Assembly (NCBI RefSeq): GCF_009936235.1 | Contig: NZ_AP022314.1 | Location: 3,472,001 to 3,536,000 of the forward strand | DNA length: 64,000 nucleotides | Origin: Mycobacterium xenopi | Lineage (GTDB): Bacteria > Actinomycetota > Actinomycetes > Mycobacteriales > Mycobacteriaceae | Reading direction: 5' to 3' | In this document: piece after piece, positions 1-10,090 of the stretch | How positions within the stretch are numbered: position 1 is the first letter of the stretch | Layout: the number at the start of each line of letters is the position of its first letter | Program-made: the position numbers and the translations under genes | Notes under the pieces: model-generated | Told to the model about the DNA's origin: nothing | The model's database searches: none | Seen by the model: only the letters and a program-made list of their open reading frames with translations

Positions 1-393
1 GAGCACGTGGTCGGCCATCCCTGGCTGCGGCCGCTGGCCGCTGCCGATCCACACGGTGGTGGCACCCCATGCCGGGCATCGGCGCATTACCGAGCGCACC
101 TGCGGATCGTCGGCGCCGGAAACCGCGATCACAATGTCACCGGGGCGCACCGAAATCCGCACCACGTCGACGACATCAGGACCGGTAATCGCCACGGCCG
201 GCAATGCCCGCTTGCCGACGATCACCGGGTGAATGAATTCGACCGCGATATGCAGGGCGTGCGGCTCCCAGCCCGGCGCGATGGACCACATGGTCGCGCC
301 GGCTGCGAACCGCCTCGCCAAGGTGAACGCGGTAGCGGCCAAATCCGCTGTCAGATCCGCGCCTAGGCCGCGGTCGACCGCGGTGGTAGTCAT
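1..393 (-). CDS. SIS-domain (phosphosugar isomerase-like) protein, C-terminus cut by window edge
   Basis: Read by hand on the minus strand: an open frame from ATG at 393 running off the left edge, giving 131 residues starting MTTTAVDRGLGADL. The later part (VIAVSGADDPQV... WGATTVWIGSG) has the strand-Ser-Gly rhythm of SIS sugar-isomerase domains. Its ATG overlaps the TGA of hypF (ATGA at 390-393), so it is the next gene of the hydrogenase operon and probably translationally coupled. SIS/phosphoheptose-isomerase-like genes are known in actinobacterial group 1h hydrogenase clusters, but their role there is not established. The domain call is tentative because the protein is incomplete. Confidence 0.6.
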   Translation of the reverse strand, partial: MTTTAVDRGLGADLTADLAATAFTLARRFAAGATMWSIAPGWEPHALHIAVEFIHPVIVGKRALPAVAITGPDVVDVVRISVRPGDIVIAVSGADDPQVRSVMRRCPAWGATTVWIGSGQRPQPGMADHVL

Positions 394-2760
394 CGCTGTA
401 CCACCCTCTCCTCACCGAACAGTTTCCCCTCGACAGAGTCCTTGACCGCATCATCCAGCGCGGTGAGCACGCAAACCGCGGCCTGACCGAGCGCCAGCCC
501 ACCGTCGTTCGGCGGAACCGTGTGATGGGTCAACACCTCAAATCCTGTCTTTTGCAGCAGATTTCGGCATGAAGTCAGCAGCAACACGTTCTGGAACACC
601 CCGCCGGTAAGGCCCACCAACCGCACGTCGCCCGCGATCAGCCCGACCACATCCGCGACCGCGGCCGCGACAGCTTGGTGAAAGCCGGGCCGCGAGATCG
701 GCCGGGTTCGCCCCGACGCGCAGCATCGACGCGATCGCACGGACCATGCCGAGCGGGTCGATTACCCCGTCGCGGCGCACCTCCAGCCACAGCTCTATCG
801 GCTCGTCCGCCGTTTCGGCCAGCACCTCGAGTTCGATGGCGGCCTGGGCCTCGTAGTCGATTCGCTGCCGCACGCCCAACAGCGAGGCCACCGCGTCGAA
901 CAGCCGCCCCATGCTCGAACACGGCACACATCCCACGTTCGTTTCCAATTGCCAACGGGTGGCGCGCAGCTCGGCAGGCGTCGCCGCTGCCACCGGGGCC
1001 AGATCCGGGGTCCACTCGATGCCGGCCATCCACAGCTCAGACAGCGCCATCCGCCAGGGGTTGCGCACCGCGGCGTCGCCGCCGGGCAGCGGTACCGGCA
1101 GCAGGTGGCCGACCCGGGTGAACCGGTGGCTGTCGGGTCCGATCGCGAGAATCTCACCGCCCCAGATGGTTCCGTCGCTGCCGTAGCCGGTGCCGTCGAA
1201 GGACACGCCGATGATCGGTTCGCCGAGCCGCCCCTGCTCGGCCAGCAACGACACGACATGGGCATGGTGGTGCTGGACGAGATCCAGTGGGCGGTCGCCG
1301 GTATGGCGCTCGGCCCAGCCGCGCGTCTGATATCCCGGATGCAGGTCGGCGGCCAATCGCACAGGGTGCTGCCGGATTTCGCTGAGCTGGGTGACTGCAC
1401 GCTCGAAGGCGCGCAGCGTTTCCAGGGTGGCCATGTCGCCGATATGACCGGACATGAATGCGCGCGAACCGTCGGTGAGACAGAAGGTGTTCTTCAGTTC
1501 CCCGCCCACCGCCAACACGGCCGGTGCGTCGCGGCCGAGGTCGACCGGCAGCGGCGCATAGCCACGCGATCGGCGGATCGGCAGTTCGTGGCCGTCGACC
1601 ACGCGCACCACCGAGTCGTCGCAGGGTACGTGGATGGGCCGGTTGTGGTCGAGCACCGCGTCGCACAATGGCGAAAGTCGCTGCGCAGCATCGTCTTCAG
1701 TGAAGCAAATCGGTTCGTCGGAACGGTTGGCACTGGTGAGCACCAGCGCGTCGGGCACCGGCGCCTCGGCGCCCGGGACGGGCGCGAGCAGCAGGTGATG
1801 GATCGGCGAGTACGGCAACATCAGCCCCAGCAGCGGGTTACCCGGTGCGACGGCGTCGGCGACCGGCGCGTCCTCACGCCGCCGCAGTAACACGATAGGG
1901 CGGGCCGGGCTGGCCAGGATCTCGGCCTCGGTGGGCTCGATCTGCGCGTAGCGACCGGCCACTTCCAAGTCGCGCACCAGCATGGCAAACGGCTTGGCGC
2001 CGCGCGCCTTTCGTGTGCGCAGCCGGGCGACCGCCGTCTCGTCGTCGACGATGCAGGCAAGATGGTAGCCGCCGATGCCTTTGACCGCGACGATGGCTCC
2101 TGCTGCCAGCGCCTGCTGGGTGGCGGCAAGTGCTGCGTCGGCTCCGTCGATCCGCCGACCTGAGTACGAAAACCACAGCGACGGTCCGCAGCCCGGGCAA
2201 GCGATGGGCTGAGCATGAAATCGGCGGTTGGCGGGATCGTGGTATTCGGCGGCACAGCGCTCACACATAGCGAACGCCGACATGGTCGTGGCCGGCCGGT
2301 CGTACGGCAACGCTTTGATGATGGTGAATCGCGGGCCGCAATTGGTGCAGGTGATAAACGGGTGCCGGTAACGGCGGTCGGCAGGGTCGAACAGCTCGGC
2401 GACGCAGTCCTCGCACACTGCGATGTCGGGCGGGATCGGCGTAGTGGCCCCCGGGACCGTCTGGCTTTCCACGATATGGAAACCACCGTCAGCCCTGACT
2501 CCGATGTCGACGACGTCGACGCTGTTGATCTTCGCTAGCGGCGGCGCATTGGCACGCAATCGGCGCCCGAATTCGGCCAGACTTTGCCGCGGCCCCTGCA
2601 CCTCCACGAAGACTGCGCCGGAGTCGTTGCCGACGAAACCGGTCAGGCGCAGCTCGGTGGCGATCCGGTGGACAAAGGGCCGAAATCCGACGCCTTGCAC
2701 CACCCCGGTAACGGTGAACCGCTGCCGGGCGGTGTCAGACCGCACCAACGTGTCAGTCAT
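390..2760 (-). CDS. hypF: HypF carbamoyltransferase, [NiFe] hydrogenase maturation; apparent +1 frameshift near 684-690
   Basis: HypF makes the thiocarboxamide on HypE that becomes the cyanide ligands of the NiFe site. Domains in order: acylphosphatase (VQGVGFRPFVHRIA, about residues 20-105), two zinc-finger pairs (CEDC/CTNC and CERC/CPGC), a YrdC-like domain, then the Kae1-like carbamoyltransferase domain. The ORF from the 5' end leaves the family sequence after DLAAR and runs on as arginine-rich nonsense to 538. The expected tail (FHQAVAAAVADVVG... TGGVFQNVLL) is in the next frame and ends at 390. One extra base around 684-690 explains this; removing it gives about 789 aa, normal for HypF. 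The tail keeps its ATGA overlap with the next gene. Start chosen at ATG 2760 rather than the TTG at 2772. A sequencing error or a very recent mutation is likelier than old decay. Confidence 0.88.
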
Positions 2761-2799
2761 GTCGACCGCCAAGCGGCTTTACGCGCCGCGTGCCGCGTG

Positions 2800-2919
2800 C
2801 TACATGTGCCGAATCTTGAGGTAGCGGCGGGCATCGGGAAGAGACATGATGCCCATCGCCAGGGCGGCAACGACTATGAGCGCCAGGATGCCGACAAACA
2901 CCCAACCTACGATCTCCAT
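2800..2919 (-). CDS. 39-aa single-pass membrane peptide (DUF6893-like)
   Basis: A 39-codon gene read on the minus strand. It starts at ATG 2919 behind a good ribosome site (AAAGGAAA, about 8 bases upstream) and stops at 2800. The product is one hydrophobic helix (VGWVFVGILALIVVAALA, residues 4-21) followed by a basic tail SLPDARRYLKIRHM. The LPD-RRY-RI-RM ending matches the small DUF6893 actinobacterial membrane peptides as I remember them. It sits between the 445-aa gene and hypF in the hydrogenase operon. It may be a small membrane subunit or anchor for the hydrogenase, but this is inference from position only. Confidence 0.7.
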   Translation of the reverse strand: MEIVGWVFVGILALIVVAALAMGIMSLPDARRYLKIRHM

Positions 2920-2931
2920 GTCGATTTCCTT

Positions 2932-4269
2932 TCATTCGGAGGGCTGCGCTTCAAGCGGCTCAACCTCGTCGGGCGAGAAGTACAGGTACCGGCCGTACCA
3001 GTCGTGCAGGTCCGCTGCCGGATCATCGTCGACGACGACGCCGAGATGCTTGTTGCCGTCGACGTCTTCGTGCACCGACGTGACACGAGCGGTCTTGCCT
3101 GCGAAGAAAAGGTCTTGCGCATCGGCGCGGCGCGCTGGGCGCAGCCGCACCCTGCTGCCTCTCGCCACCGCAACACCGTTCACCAGCACGGCGTCGATCT
3201 CCGGGCGCACTGCGTTGTCCGCCAGTGGATCCCACCAGTCCACCCCCTCGGGTATTTCGGGGAGGAGCCGCCGACCGGTGGCATCTGCGCTCTGATGGGG
3301 CTGGCGCAGCACCCCGTGCAGGCGCTGCATCTCTTCGGGCGACATTGCGTCGCAGCGATCGATGATCTGGGCAGCCAGCGGATCGGTCGCGCGCGCCTGC
3401 GCCTTCTCCTCCTCGGTCATGGTCATCACCCGCAGGGTGAGTATCTCGTCGATCTCGGTGGCGTCGTACAGCGCGGTCCGGCTCTGCTCGGCGATTTCGG
3501 GATGGTCGTAGAGAATGATGGGTGAGATCAGCAGTAGATCGCGGTCGCCGGGTGCGCCGGCCAGCACCGGGAAGCATCGGTGCTGCTCGCAACGGCCTGC
3601 GGCCGCCGCAGCGTATTCAGGCGGCTCGAGCAGCGAAATAAACTCGCCTCCAATAACTTCCGCGATGATGTGGCTGCCAATCAAGGATCGGGCGATCGCG
3701 TCGTCTTTATCCGTCGCCGGTGCACCGGTGTTGTGAAGGGTAACGGTGACGCGGTCCAGTGCGCCGTCACATTCGACTCCCACTGACAGCGACGCACAGA
3801 TCTGCTGCCTCGTGCGCACTAGCCGGCCACCGGCGACCGCTTCGATGTCGGTTCCCGCCGGCGCCGTCACAGGCACAATCCACGACCCCGGAGGCTCAGC
3901 GAATTCGAAAGGACCGAAGCACAACTCGCGTTCCACTGCTTCGTCCCATGAAAGCCAGGAACCCGCCGCAGTCGTCAGTTCATCGACTGGCTGATAACGC
4001 CCGCACCCGATGTCGCGCTCGGCACCGCGATGCTGCAGCTGCAGGAATCGCACCACCAGTTTGACCGCGTCCGCGTTCTCGACGAGGAACTGCGCCGACA
4101 TGTCCGCGTCCTCGCCGATCCCGGCAACAGCGGCACCTGGAGGGCCGAGAACACCGAACTGCCAACGTGATTGGTTCTTGCTGGACGTCGCGCGGTACGG
4201 ATATAGCAGATAGCCTTCATAAAGCACGGCGTCGGCGACGCTGCGGGCGCGGTCCCAGTTTGCGCTCAT
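2932..4269 (-). CDS. Conserved hydrogenase-operon protein of unknown function (445 aa)
   Basis: A 445-residue protein without signal peptide or obvious membrane segment. I do not recognise a named domain. The C-terminal ~80 residues (RGSRVRLRP... DLFFAGKTARVTSVHEDVDG... LGVVVDDDPAADLHDWYGRYLYF) look like a small beta-barrel module with a strongly acidic stretch; the N-terminal part is rich in conserved aromatics. Its start overlaps the stop of the DUF6084 gene by ATGA (4266-4269), and it lies between structural and maturation genes, so it is probably an assembly or accessory factor for the group 1h hydrogenase. Function unknown. Confidence 0.75.
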   Translation of the reverse strand: MSANWDRARSVADAVLYEGYLLYPYRATSSKNQSRWQFGVLGPPGAAVAGIGEDADMSAQFLVENADAVKLVVRFLQLQHRGAERDIGCGRYQPVDELTTAAGSWLSWDEAVERELCFGPFEFAEPPGSWIVPVTAPAGTDIEAVAGGRLVRTRQQICASLSVGVECDGALDRVTVTLHNTGAPATDKDDAIARSLIGSHIIAEVIGGEFISLLEPPEYAAAAAGRCEQHRCFPVLAGAPGDRDLLLISPIILYDHPEIAEQSRTALYDATEIDEILTLRVMTMTEEEKAQARATDPLAAQIIDRCDAMSPEEMQRLHGVLRQPHQSADATGRRLLPEIPEGVDWWDPLADNAVRPEIDAVLVNGVAVARGSRVRLRPARRADAQDLFFAGKTARVTSVHEDVDGNKHLGVVVDDDPAADLHDWYGRYLYFSPDEVEPLEAQPSE

Positions 4270-4913
4270 GGGACCTCCTCGTGCGCCGCGGCCAGCAGCG
4301 CGGTGACCGCGTCGTCGAAACCCAGGAAGCCTCGCGCGGACTTATACGCAGCCAGCGCCGCCACCGTGTCGTGAGAAAGCCGGACCCATCCGCTGTTCGG
4401 GTAGTGCTGTTGGATGAGATCCCGCCACACCGCGACCGGCATGTCGTATCGGTCCTCGCAGTCCCACGGCACTTGCTGTACCGAAAAGCCGCGGTCGCCG
4501 GCCATGAATACCGTTCCACTGAAAAGAAATTGCAACGACACCACACCATCGCGCAAGGCATGGAAGTACTTGGCTGCGGCCACCTCGAAGTCGTAGGTGC
4601 ACGGCAGCGCGAGGGCTAATTCGGTGGCGCCGGTGAACCCCGGCACCATTGCCGCGCAGTGCTGCCACAGGAAGCTTCGCTGGGTAGTCGCCCAGCGTTG
4701 GCGTGGCCCGAACAAATCGACGAGCCCGGCGGCCTCTTCGTCGGAATAACTGCGCCGCAACGGATCGATGCGAACCTGGCAGCGCAGGGCGATGGCCTGC
4801 ACCGGCTGGCCGTCGGCAACCGAGATCGCGACCCGCGCGGTTAGCGTGGGCGTCACGGCGTAGGCTTCCGGGGCCACGTCTATGACGTCGAAGGCGAGAT
4901 CGGCCGCGGTCAT
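4266..4913 (-). CDS. DUF6084-type hydrogenase-associated protein
   Basis: A 215-aa soluble protein. Sequence features such as WQHCAAMVPGF and YDFEVAAAKYFHALRDG, and the position, fit the DUF6084 family that accompanies actinobacterial group 1h hydrogenases. No catalytic motif is visible. Both ends overlap neighbours by four bases (ATGA at 4910-4913 and 4266-4269), so DUF5947, DUF6084 and the 445-aa gene are a tightly coupled translational unit. That points to a shared complex or assembly step. The family name is from memory of similar loci, not a search. Confidence 0.72.
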   Translation of the reverse strand: MTAADLAFDVIDVAPEAYAVTPTLTARVAISVADGQPVQAIALRCQVRIDPLRRSYSDEEAAGLVDLFGPRQRWATTQRSFLWQHCAAMVPGFTGATELALALPCTYDFEVAAAKYFHALRDGVVSLQFLFSGTVFMAGDRGFSVQQVPWDCEDRYDMPVAVWRDLIQQHYPNSGWVRLSHDTVAALAAYKSARGFLGFDDAVTALLAAAHEEVP

Positions 4914-5533
4914 GGTCGTCGCTCCGCACTGCGCGCGGCGAGCGCGGCGAAGAAATCATCGATGAATTCGCGGGCTTCCTGCCCCCCGTCGAAACCGCGC
5001 CACAGTTTCCGCAGAGTCCCGACGAATTCGTAGCAGGCGTCGATGGGCACCAGATAGCAGATCGGGTCTCCCACGTCGGGTACGCGCACCAGCAGCGCTT
5101 CGACGTCGTCGGCGAGCAGGCCCACACGGGGTTCGGTGGCGCTGATCGCGGTCCAGGCGTCCAAGTCGAGTTCGGACTCGGTGGCACCAGCGGGCCCCGG
5201 ATAGAACGCGACGATGCGACCCAGCGTCGAGTTGCGGAAGAAGAACGTCACCCCGACCGGAATCTGCAGCGCCTCCCAGGCCCGCCGATCCAACCGGAAA
5301 TCGGGGAATGCCAAGTAGCGGTCGGGGACCGCGCGGTACTTCAACTCCGCATGCTGGTCGGTGAACAGCAGATAGCAGGCTCGGCACACGCACATCAGTT
5401 GGCGGGCAGCGACATTCACGACGTGTTGGTGCGAGTCGGCGATCGCTTCCGAGCACATGTCACATCGCTGGCCCACTGGCGCGGGCGCGCGCCGGCTGGT
5501 GATCCGGGACAGCACATCGTAGGCGCTAGTCAT
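4910..5533 (-). CDS. DUF5947-type hydrogenase-associated zinc-finger protein
   Basis: A 207-aa protein whose N-terminal third holds a metal-binding cysteine cluster: C24-x2-C27, then C48-x-C50-x2-C53 (RCDMC... MCVCRACYLL), probably a zinc or iron site. The rest is an alpha/beta domain with no recognised catalytic residues. It matches the DUF5947 proteins found beside hhyS/hhyL. It lies 48 bases downstream of hhyE and overlaps the DUF6084 gene by ATGA. A chaperone or metallocentre-assembly role for the hydrogenase is a guess from context. Confidence 0.75.
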   Translation of the reverse strand: MTSAYDVLSRITSRRAPAPVGQRCDMCSEAIADSHQHVVNVAARQLMCVCRACYLLFTDQHAELKYRAVPDRYLAFPDFRLDRRAWEALQIPVGVTFFFRNSTLGRIVAFYPGPAGATESELDLDAWTAISATEPRVGLLADDVEALLVRVPDVGDPICYLVPIDACYEFVGTLRKLWRGFDGGQEAREFIDDFFAALAARSAERRP

Positions 5534-5581
5534 GCCCGCCGCCCCTTCTCATCGCTTCGCAGCGCAACGTCGCCGGCGCGG

Positions 5582-6484
5582 TCATGCCGAGGCTCCCATC
5601 GGCTCGGTGGGCACCGCCACCGACAGCACCCCGTCGCGAACCAGCAGCGGGAATGGATCTAGGTGTGCCGCTGGATCACCCAGCCCGGCACCAGCGTGCA
5701 CGACGTCGAAATCGTTGCGACATCGCGGGCAACGCAGCACCGGTGCACCGGTGTCGTCCGCCCGGTGCAGTGCCGCACCGGCCAGCGACCCCTCGCATAC
5801 CGGGCAGTAGTCACGGTAGGCGTACAGCTGCTCACCGACCCGGCAGGCCAGGATGGATACGCCCGCGACGAAGAACCCGCCCACTTCGCCGGGCGCCAAC
5901 TCGGCTATATCGGGCACCTGATGCCAGGCAGCGCCGTTCGAATGCACCTTCGCCAGCAGTGATTCGGCCGGGATTATGTGCGTCGAATCGGCTTCGGCCG
6001 CAACGACTTCGATCGACGAAATCTCTGGCGCGGCGGCCCGCACGGCGTCCTCGACGGCCAATTCCAGTGTCAGCGCCGACGACGGGCAGCTCTTGCAGCT
6101 GCCGGAGAACCGCAGCCGAACGGTGTCACCGACGATGTCGAGCAGATGCACGTCGCCGCCGTGCGAACCCAGGTAAGGCCGGACGCGGTCCAACGCGTCT
6201 GCGACCCTGCGCTCGAGGTCGTGCGGGTGTAGCCCGTGCACCAGCAGCAGGCTGGCAACCAGGTCGTCGCCGGCCAGTCGCTCGACGAGCCCCGGATCGT
6301 CGATCATTTCCACGATCCGTTTTAGACCCGCGCCGTAGAGCTCGACTACCTCGCGGACCAGCTGCTCGGCGCGCTCACGTGCAGCGGACCCGGCCGCCGA
6401 CGTGGCGTCCAGCAGCGTCTGGATCCGATCGCCCGCCGTGCGCCATTGCGCGTGCCCTCCCAACTCCTCGGGGCGATCAGCCAT
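5582..6484 (-). CDS. hhyE: NifU-like/Rieske-fold iron-sulfur protein of the group 1h hydrogenase operon
   Basis: A 300-aa two-domain protein. Residues ~88-160 are a NifU C-terminal-type domain with the cluster motif C130-x2-C133 (SGSCKSCPSS). Residues ~185-295 have a Rieske-like ferredoxin fold, but the two metal loops read C227-P-V-C230 and C252-P-R-C255, so all four ligands look like cysteines rather than the usual two Cys and two His. Its start lies only three bases after the hhyL stop. In M. smegmatis the equivalent gene next to Hhy is proposed to carry electrons from the hydrogenase towards the respiratory chain. A cytosolic electron-transfer role is the favoured inference. Confidence 0.85.
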   Translation of the reverse strand: MADRPEELGGHAQWRTAGDRIQTLLDATSAAGSAARERAEQLVREVVELYGAGLKRIVEMIDDPGLVERLAGDDLVASLLLVHGLHPHDLERRVADALDRVRPYLGSHGGDVHLLDIVGDTVRLRFSGSCKSCPSSALTLELAVEDAVRAAAPEISSIEVVAAEADSTHIIPAESLLAKVHSNGAAWHQVPDIAELAPGEVGGFFVAGVSILACRVGEQLYAYRDYCPVCEGSLAGAALHRADDTGAPVLRCPRCRNDFDVVHAGAGLGDPAAHLDPFPLLVRDGVLSVAVPTEPMGASA

Positions 6485-6487
6485 CCA

Positions 6488-8287
6488 TTACTCCCCGGTA
6501 GCTGCTTGCGTCGGCGAGTGCAGCCGCTCCAGCGTCTTGCCCTTGCCCAGATACATGTGCACCCCACACGGCAGACACGGGTCGAAACTGCGCACCGTGC
6601 GCATGATGTCGATGCCCTTGAAGTGCTCCCGGTCGTTCTCCTCGAAGATCGGTTGACCTTGCACCGCGTCCTCGTAAGGACCTGGCGTGCCGTAGAAGTC
6701 GCGCGGGTTGGCATTCCACGGCGTCGGCGGATACGGGTGGTAGTTGGCGATCTTGCCGTCGCGAATCACCATGTGGTGGGACAGCACCCCACGCACTGCC
6801 TCGGTGAACCCGCAACCGATGCCTTCCTTGGGCACCTCGAACTTCTCCCAGGTCTTGGTGCGGCCGGCCCGGATCTCGGCGAGCGCTTTCTCGGCGAAGT
6901 GCAGCGCACACGCGGCCGCGTAGGCCTGGAAGTAGGTCCGCGCCCGATCGCGCTCGATGGTGTTAGAGCCGTGCTTGGGAATCTTCCACTCGAATTCAAC
7001 CGGGCCCTTGAGCGCGGTCTTGGGCAGGTTGATCTGTACGGAATGCCCGGTGGATTTGACGTAGCCGATATCGACCAGCCCGCCCAGCGCGGTCGCCCAC
7101 AGCCGCGCCAGCGGCCCGCCGCCAGTATCAAGTGCCAAGTAGTCACCGTTGTGGAACCAGCGGGGCGACATTACCCAGCTGTACTTGCCACCGTCCATGT
7201 CCCGCTTCTGCGGGTGCGGCAGGGTGTGCTGGTTCCACGGGTGCCGACGGTCCACCGGATTACCCAGCGGGTCGGTCTTGACGAACATCTCCTGGTCGGT
7301 CCAGTCGTCGTAATACGAACTGCCTAAAAGAATCCGGATGCCCAGGTTGATGTCGACCAGCGACGTGGTGACGAGCTTGCCGTCGACCACTACTCCGGGT
7401 GTGACGAACATCTTGCGACCCCAGGACTCCATATCCCGGTAGTCGAAGTTGCAGTATTCCGGATCCTGGAAGGAGCCCCAACAGCCCAACAGGGTGCGCC
7501 GCAAGCCGACCTTCTCATACCCGGGGATCGCCTCGTAGAAGAAGTCGAAGAGATCGTCGTGCATCGGCACGACCTTCTTCATGAACTCCACATAGCGCAT
7601 CAGCCGGGCCATGTAATCGGTCATCAGCTGAACCGTCGCGACGGTGCCGACCCCGCCGGGATACAGCGTCGACGGGTGCACGTGCCGACCTTCCATGAGG
7701 CAGAACATTTCCCGGGTGTAGCGGGACACCTGCAACGCCTCGCGATAGAACTCGCCGCTAAACGGGTTGAGCGAGCGCATGATGTCGGCGACGGTCTTGT
7801 ACCCGTGCGCGTCGGCGTGCGGGGCTGGGGTGTTCTCGGCCCGAGCCAACACCCCCGGGTTGGTCTCCTTGACCATCTTCTCGCAGAAGTCCACGCCGAC
7901 CAGGTTCTCCTGGAAGATGTTGTGGTCGAACATGAATTCCGCGGCCTCGCCGAGGTTGACGATCCATTCGCCCAGGTGAGGTGGCACCACTCCGTAGGCC
8001 ATGTTCTGCGCGTAGCACGAACAGGTGGCGTGGTTATCCCCGCAGATCCCGCAGATGCGGCTGGTGATGAAGTGCGCGTCTCGCGGGTCCTTGCCCCTCA
8101 TGAAGATCGAGTAGCCGCGGAAAATCGACGACGTGCTGTGACACTCGACGACTTCTTTGTTCTCGAAGTCGATCTTGGTGTAGATCCCGAGGCTGCCCAC
8201 GATCCGGGTAATCGGATCCCACGCCATCTCCACCAGTTGGCCGGGTTCTCTCTTTTCATGCGATGGCTTGGGGATGATCTGTGTCAT
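6488..8287 (-). CDS. hhyL: Group 1h [NiFe] hydrogenase large subunit
   Basis: A 599-aa catalytic subunit of the high-affinity hydrogenase that oxidises trace H2. The N-terminal nickel motif is R77-I-C79-G-I-C82-G-D-N-H. The C-terminal motif is D-P-C571-L-P-C574-G-V-H577, followed by 22 residues expected to be removed by an endopeptidase during maturation. RICGICGDNH and DPCLPCGVH are characteristic of group 1h (formerly group 5) enzymes. Length is normal and the frame is intact. A ribosome site (GAAAGTGAAG) precedes ATG 8287. It lies 38 bases after hhyS and is followed at once by hhyE. It is known in mycobacteria for survival on atmospheric H2 under starvation or hypoxia. Confidence 0.95.
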   Translation of the reverse strand: MTQIIPKPSHEKREPGQLVEMAWDPITRIVGSLGIYTKIDFENKEVVECHSTSSIFRGYSIFMRGKDPRDAHFITSRICGICGDNHATCSCYAQNMAYGVVPPHLGEWIVNLGEAAEFMFDHNIFQENLVGVDFCEKMVKETNPGVLARAENTPAPHADAHGYKTVADIMRSLNPFSGEFYREALQVSRYTREMFCLMEGRHVHPSTLYPGGVGTVATVQLMTDYMARLMRYVEFMKKVVPMHDDLFDFFYEAIPGYEKVGLRRTLLGCWGSFQDPEYCNFDYRDMESWGRKMFVTPGVVVDGKLVTTSLVDINLGIRILLGSSYYDDWTDQEMFVKTDPLGNPVDRRHPWNQHTLPHPQKRDMDGGKYSWVMSPRWFHNGDYLALDTGGGPLARLWATALGGLVDIGYVKSTGHSVQINLPKTALKGPVEFEWKIPKHGSNTIERDRARTYFQAYAAACALHFAEKALAEIRAGRTKTWEKFEVPKEGIGCGFTEAVRGVLSHHMVIRDGKIANYHPYPPTPWNANPRDFYGTPGPYEDAVQGQPIFEENDREHFKGIDIMRTVRSFDPCLPCGVHMYLGKGKTLERLHSPTQAATGE

Positions 8288-8325
8288 CGAACTTCACTTT
8301 CTATCTAGTGATGGTCTGCCACGCC

Positions 8326-9381
<1,056 letters not shown>

Positions 9382-9763
9382 ACTGCAGCTTTCCGGGGCT
9401 GGACTGGGCTGTGGCCCCTGACGCCGCCGGAGTCGACCGTCGGCCCACTTACGCGGCGCTATTTGCTGGTTTACTCGCGCCGCGATATGTTGTCAACGGC
9501 CTTTTGGCGCCACGGAAAATCAGCGTCTACTTCCACGAATTCGCCGCGTTTCGTCGAAGCACAAGGTAGGCTTGGGCCGTCAATAACGGCGGCTGCGAGC
9601 CGCCTAGGTGTGTATTACACGAATTTGCGCAACGACCGTCATGCGAATTAGTTGCAAGTCGGTCATGCGAATCAATTGCAGTTAGCTGGCTCCCGCATAT
9701 TGGTCGCTGGCTTTGCCGCACAACCGAGCTATCCTGAATCGGCGGGGCGCACCGTAAAGCACT
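9382..9763. promoter_or_regulatory. Divergent intergenic region, promoter of the hydrogenase operon
   Basis: 382 bases without a convincing gene between hhyS (leftward) and a small rightward gene. It should hold the hydrogenase promoter. The right half is clearly AT-richer than its surroundings and carries the direct repeats listed separately. No sigma -10/-35 pair can be assigned with confidence. Confidence 0.5.
9638..9680. repeat. Tandem 19-bp direct repeats upstream of hhyS (candidate operator)
   Basis: Two copies of GTCATGCGAATNANTTGCA at 9638-9656 and 9662-9680, 24 bases apart start to start, differing at two positions. A weaker third relative (CGAATTTGCGCAA) lies just left, near 9620-9632. 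Spacing of just over two helical turns suggests a protein bound repeatedly on nearly the same DNA face, for example a regulator of the hydrogenase operon. Confidence 0.5.
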
Positions 9764-10075
9764 ATGAACCGTGACGAGCTGTTCGCCTCGATCGAGGCGG
9801 CGCGCCCCGGTCGTGACGACGTCGTGTATCTCGAACGACGTGCCGATGACTACAACTGGCGGATTGTGCCCGCCGGCGACGAGAGCGTCGGCGTGCGGCC
9901 GGCGGAGGAACCCGAGCCCGATGCGTGGATGTCGTTCTCGGCGGCATGGCCCCTGGATGATCCCGACCGGTTGCGGGCGTTCTTCGACGATCTACTCGCC
10001 GAGCTGGAGTCGATGGCCTCGCATACCGATCGGTGCCGCTGGCCGTTGGACGAGCCGTGGCCACACTTCCATTGA
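9764..10075 (+). CDS. Hypothetical 103-aa acidic protein
   Basis: ATG at 9764 opens a 103-codon frame starting MNRDELFASIEAARPGRDDV and ending WPLDEPWPHFH. Acidic, soluble, no membrane segment or metal motif. It lies 15 bases upstream of the Fe-S nuclease-fold gene on the same strand, so the two are probably co-transcribed. I do not recognise the family. Confidence 0.6.
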   Translation: MNRDELFASIEAARPGRDDVVYLERRADDYNWRIVPAGDESVGVRPAEEPEPDAWMSFSAAWPLDDPDRLRAFFDDLLAELESMASHTDRCRWPLDEPWPHFH

Positions 10076-10090
10076 CCGACGGGCCGCAGC

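Noticed and set aside
949..1890. Long plus-strand open frame (313 aa) across hypF
   Set aside because: It lies wholly antisense to hypF, is Arg/Gly/Val-rich without domain motifs, and reflects the open antisense frames common in GC-rich codons.
2753..2935. 60-aa minus-strand frame between hypF and the 445-aa gene
   Set aside because: The overlapping 39-aa frame has a far better ribosome site, a clean membrane helix and a family-like tail; the 60-aa frame is Arg/Pro-rich nonsense.
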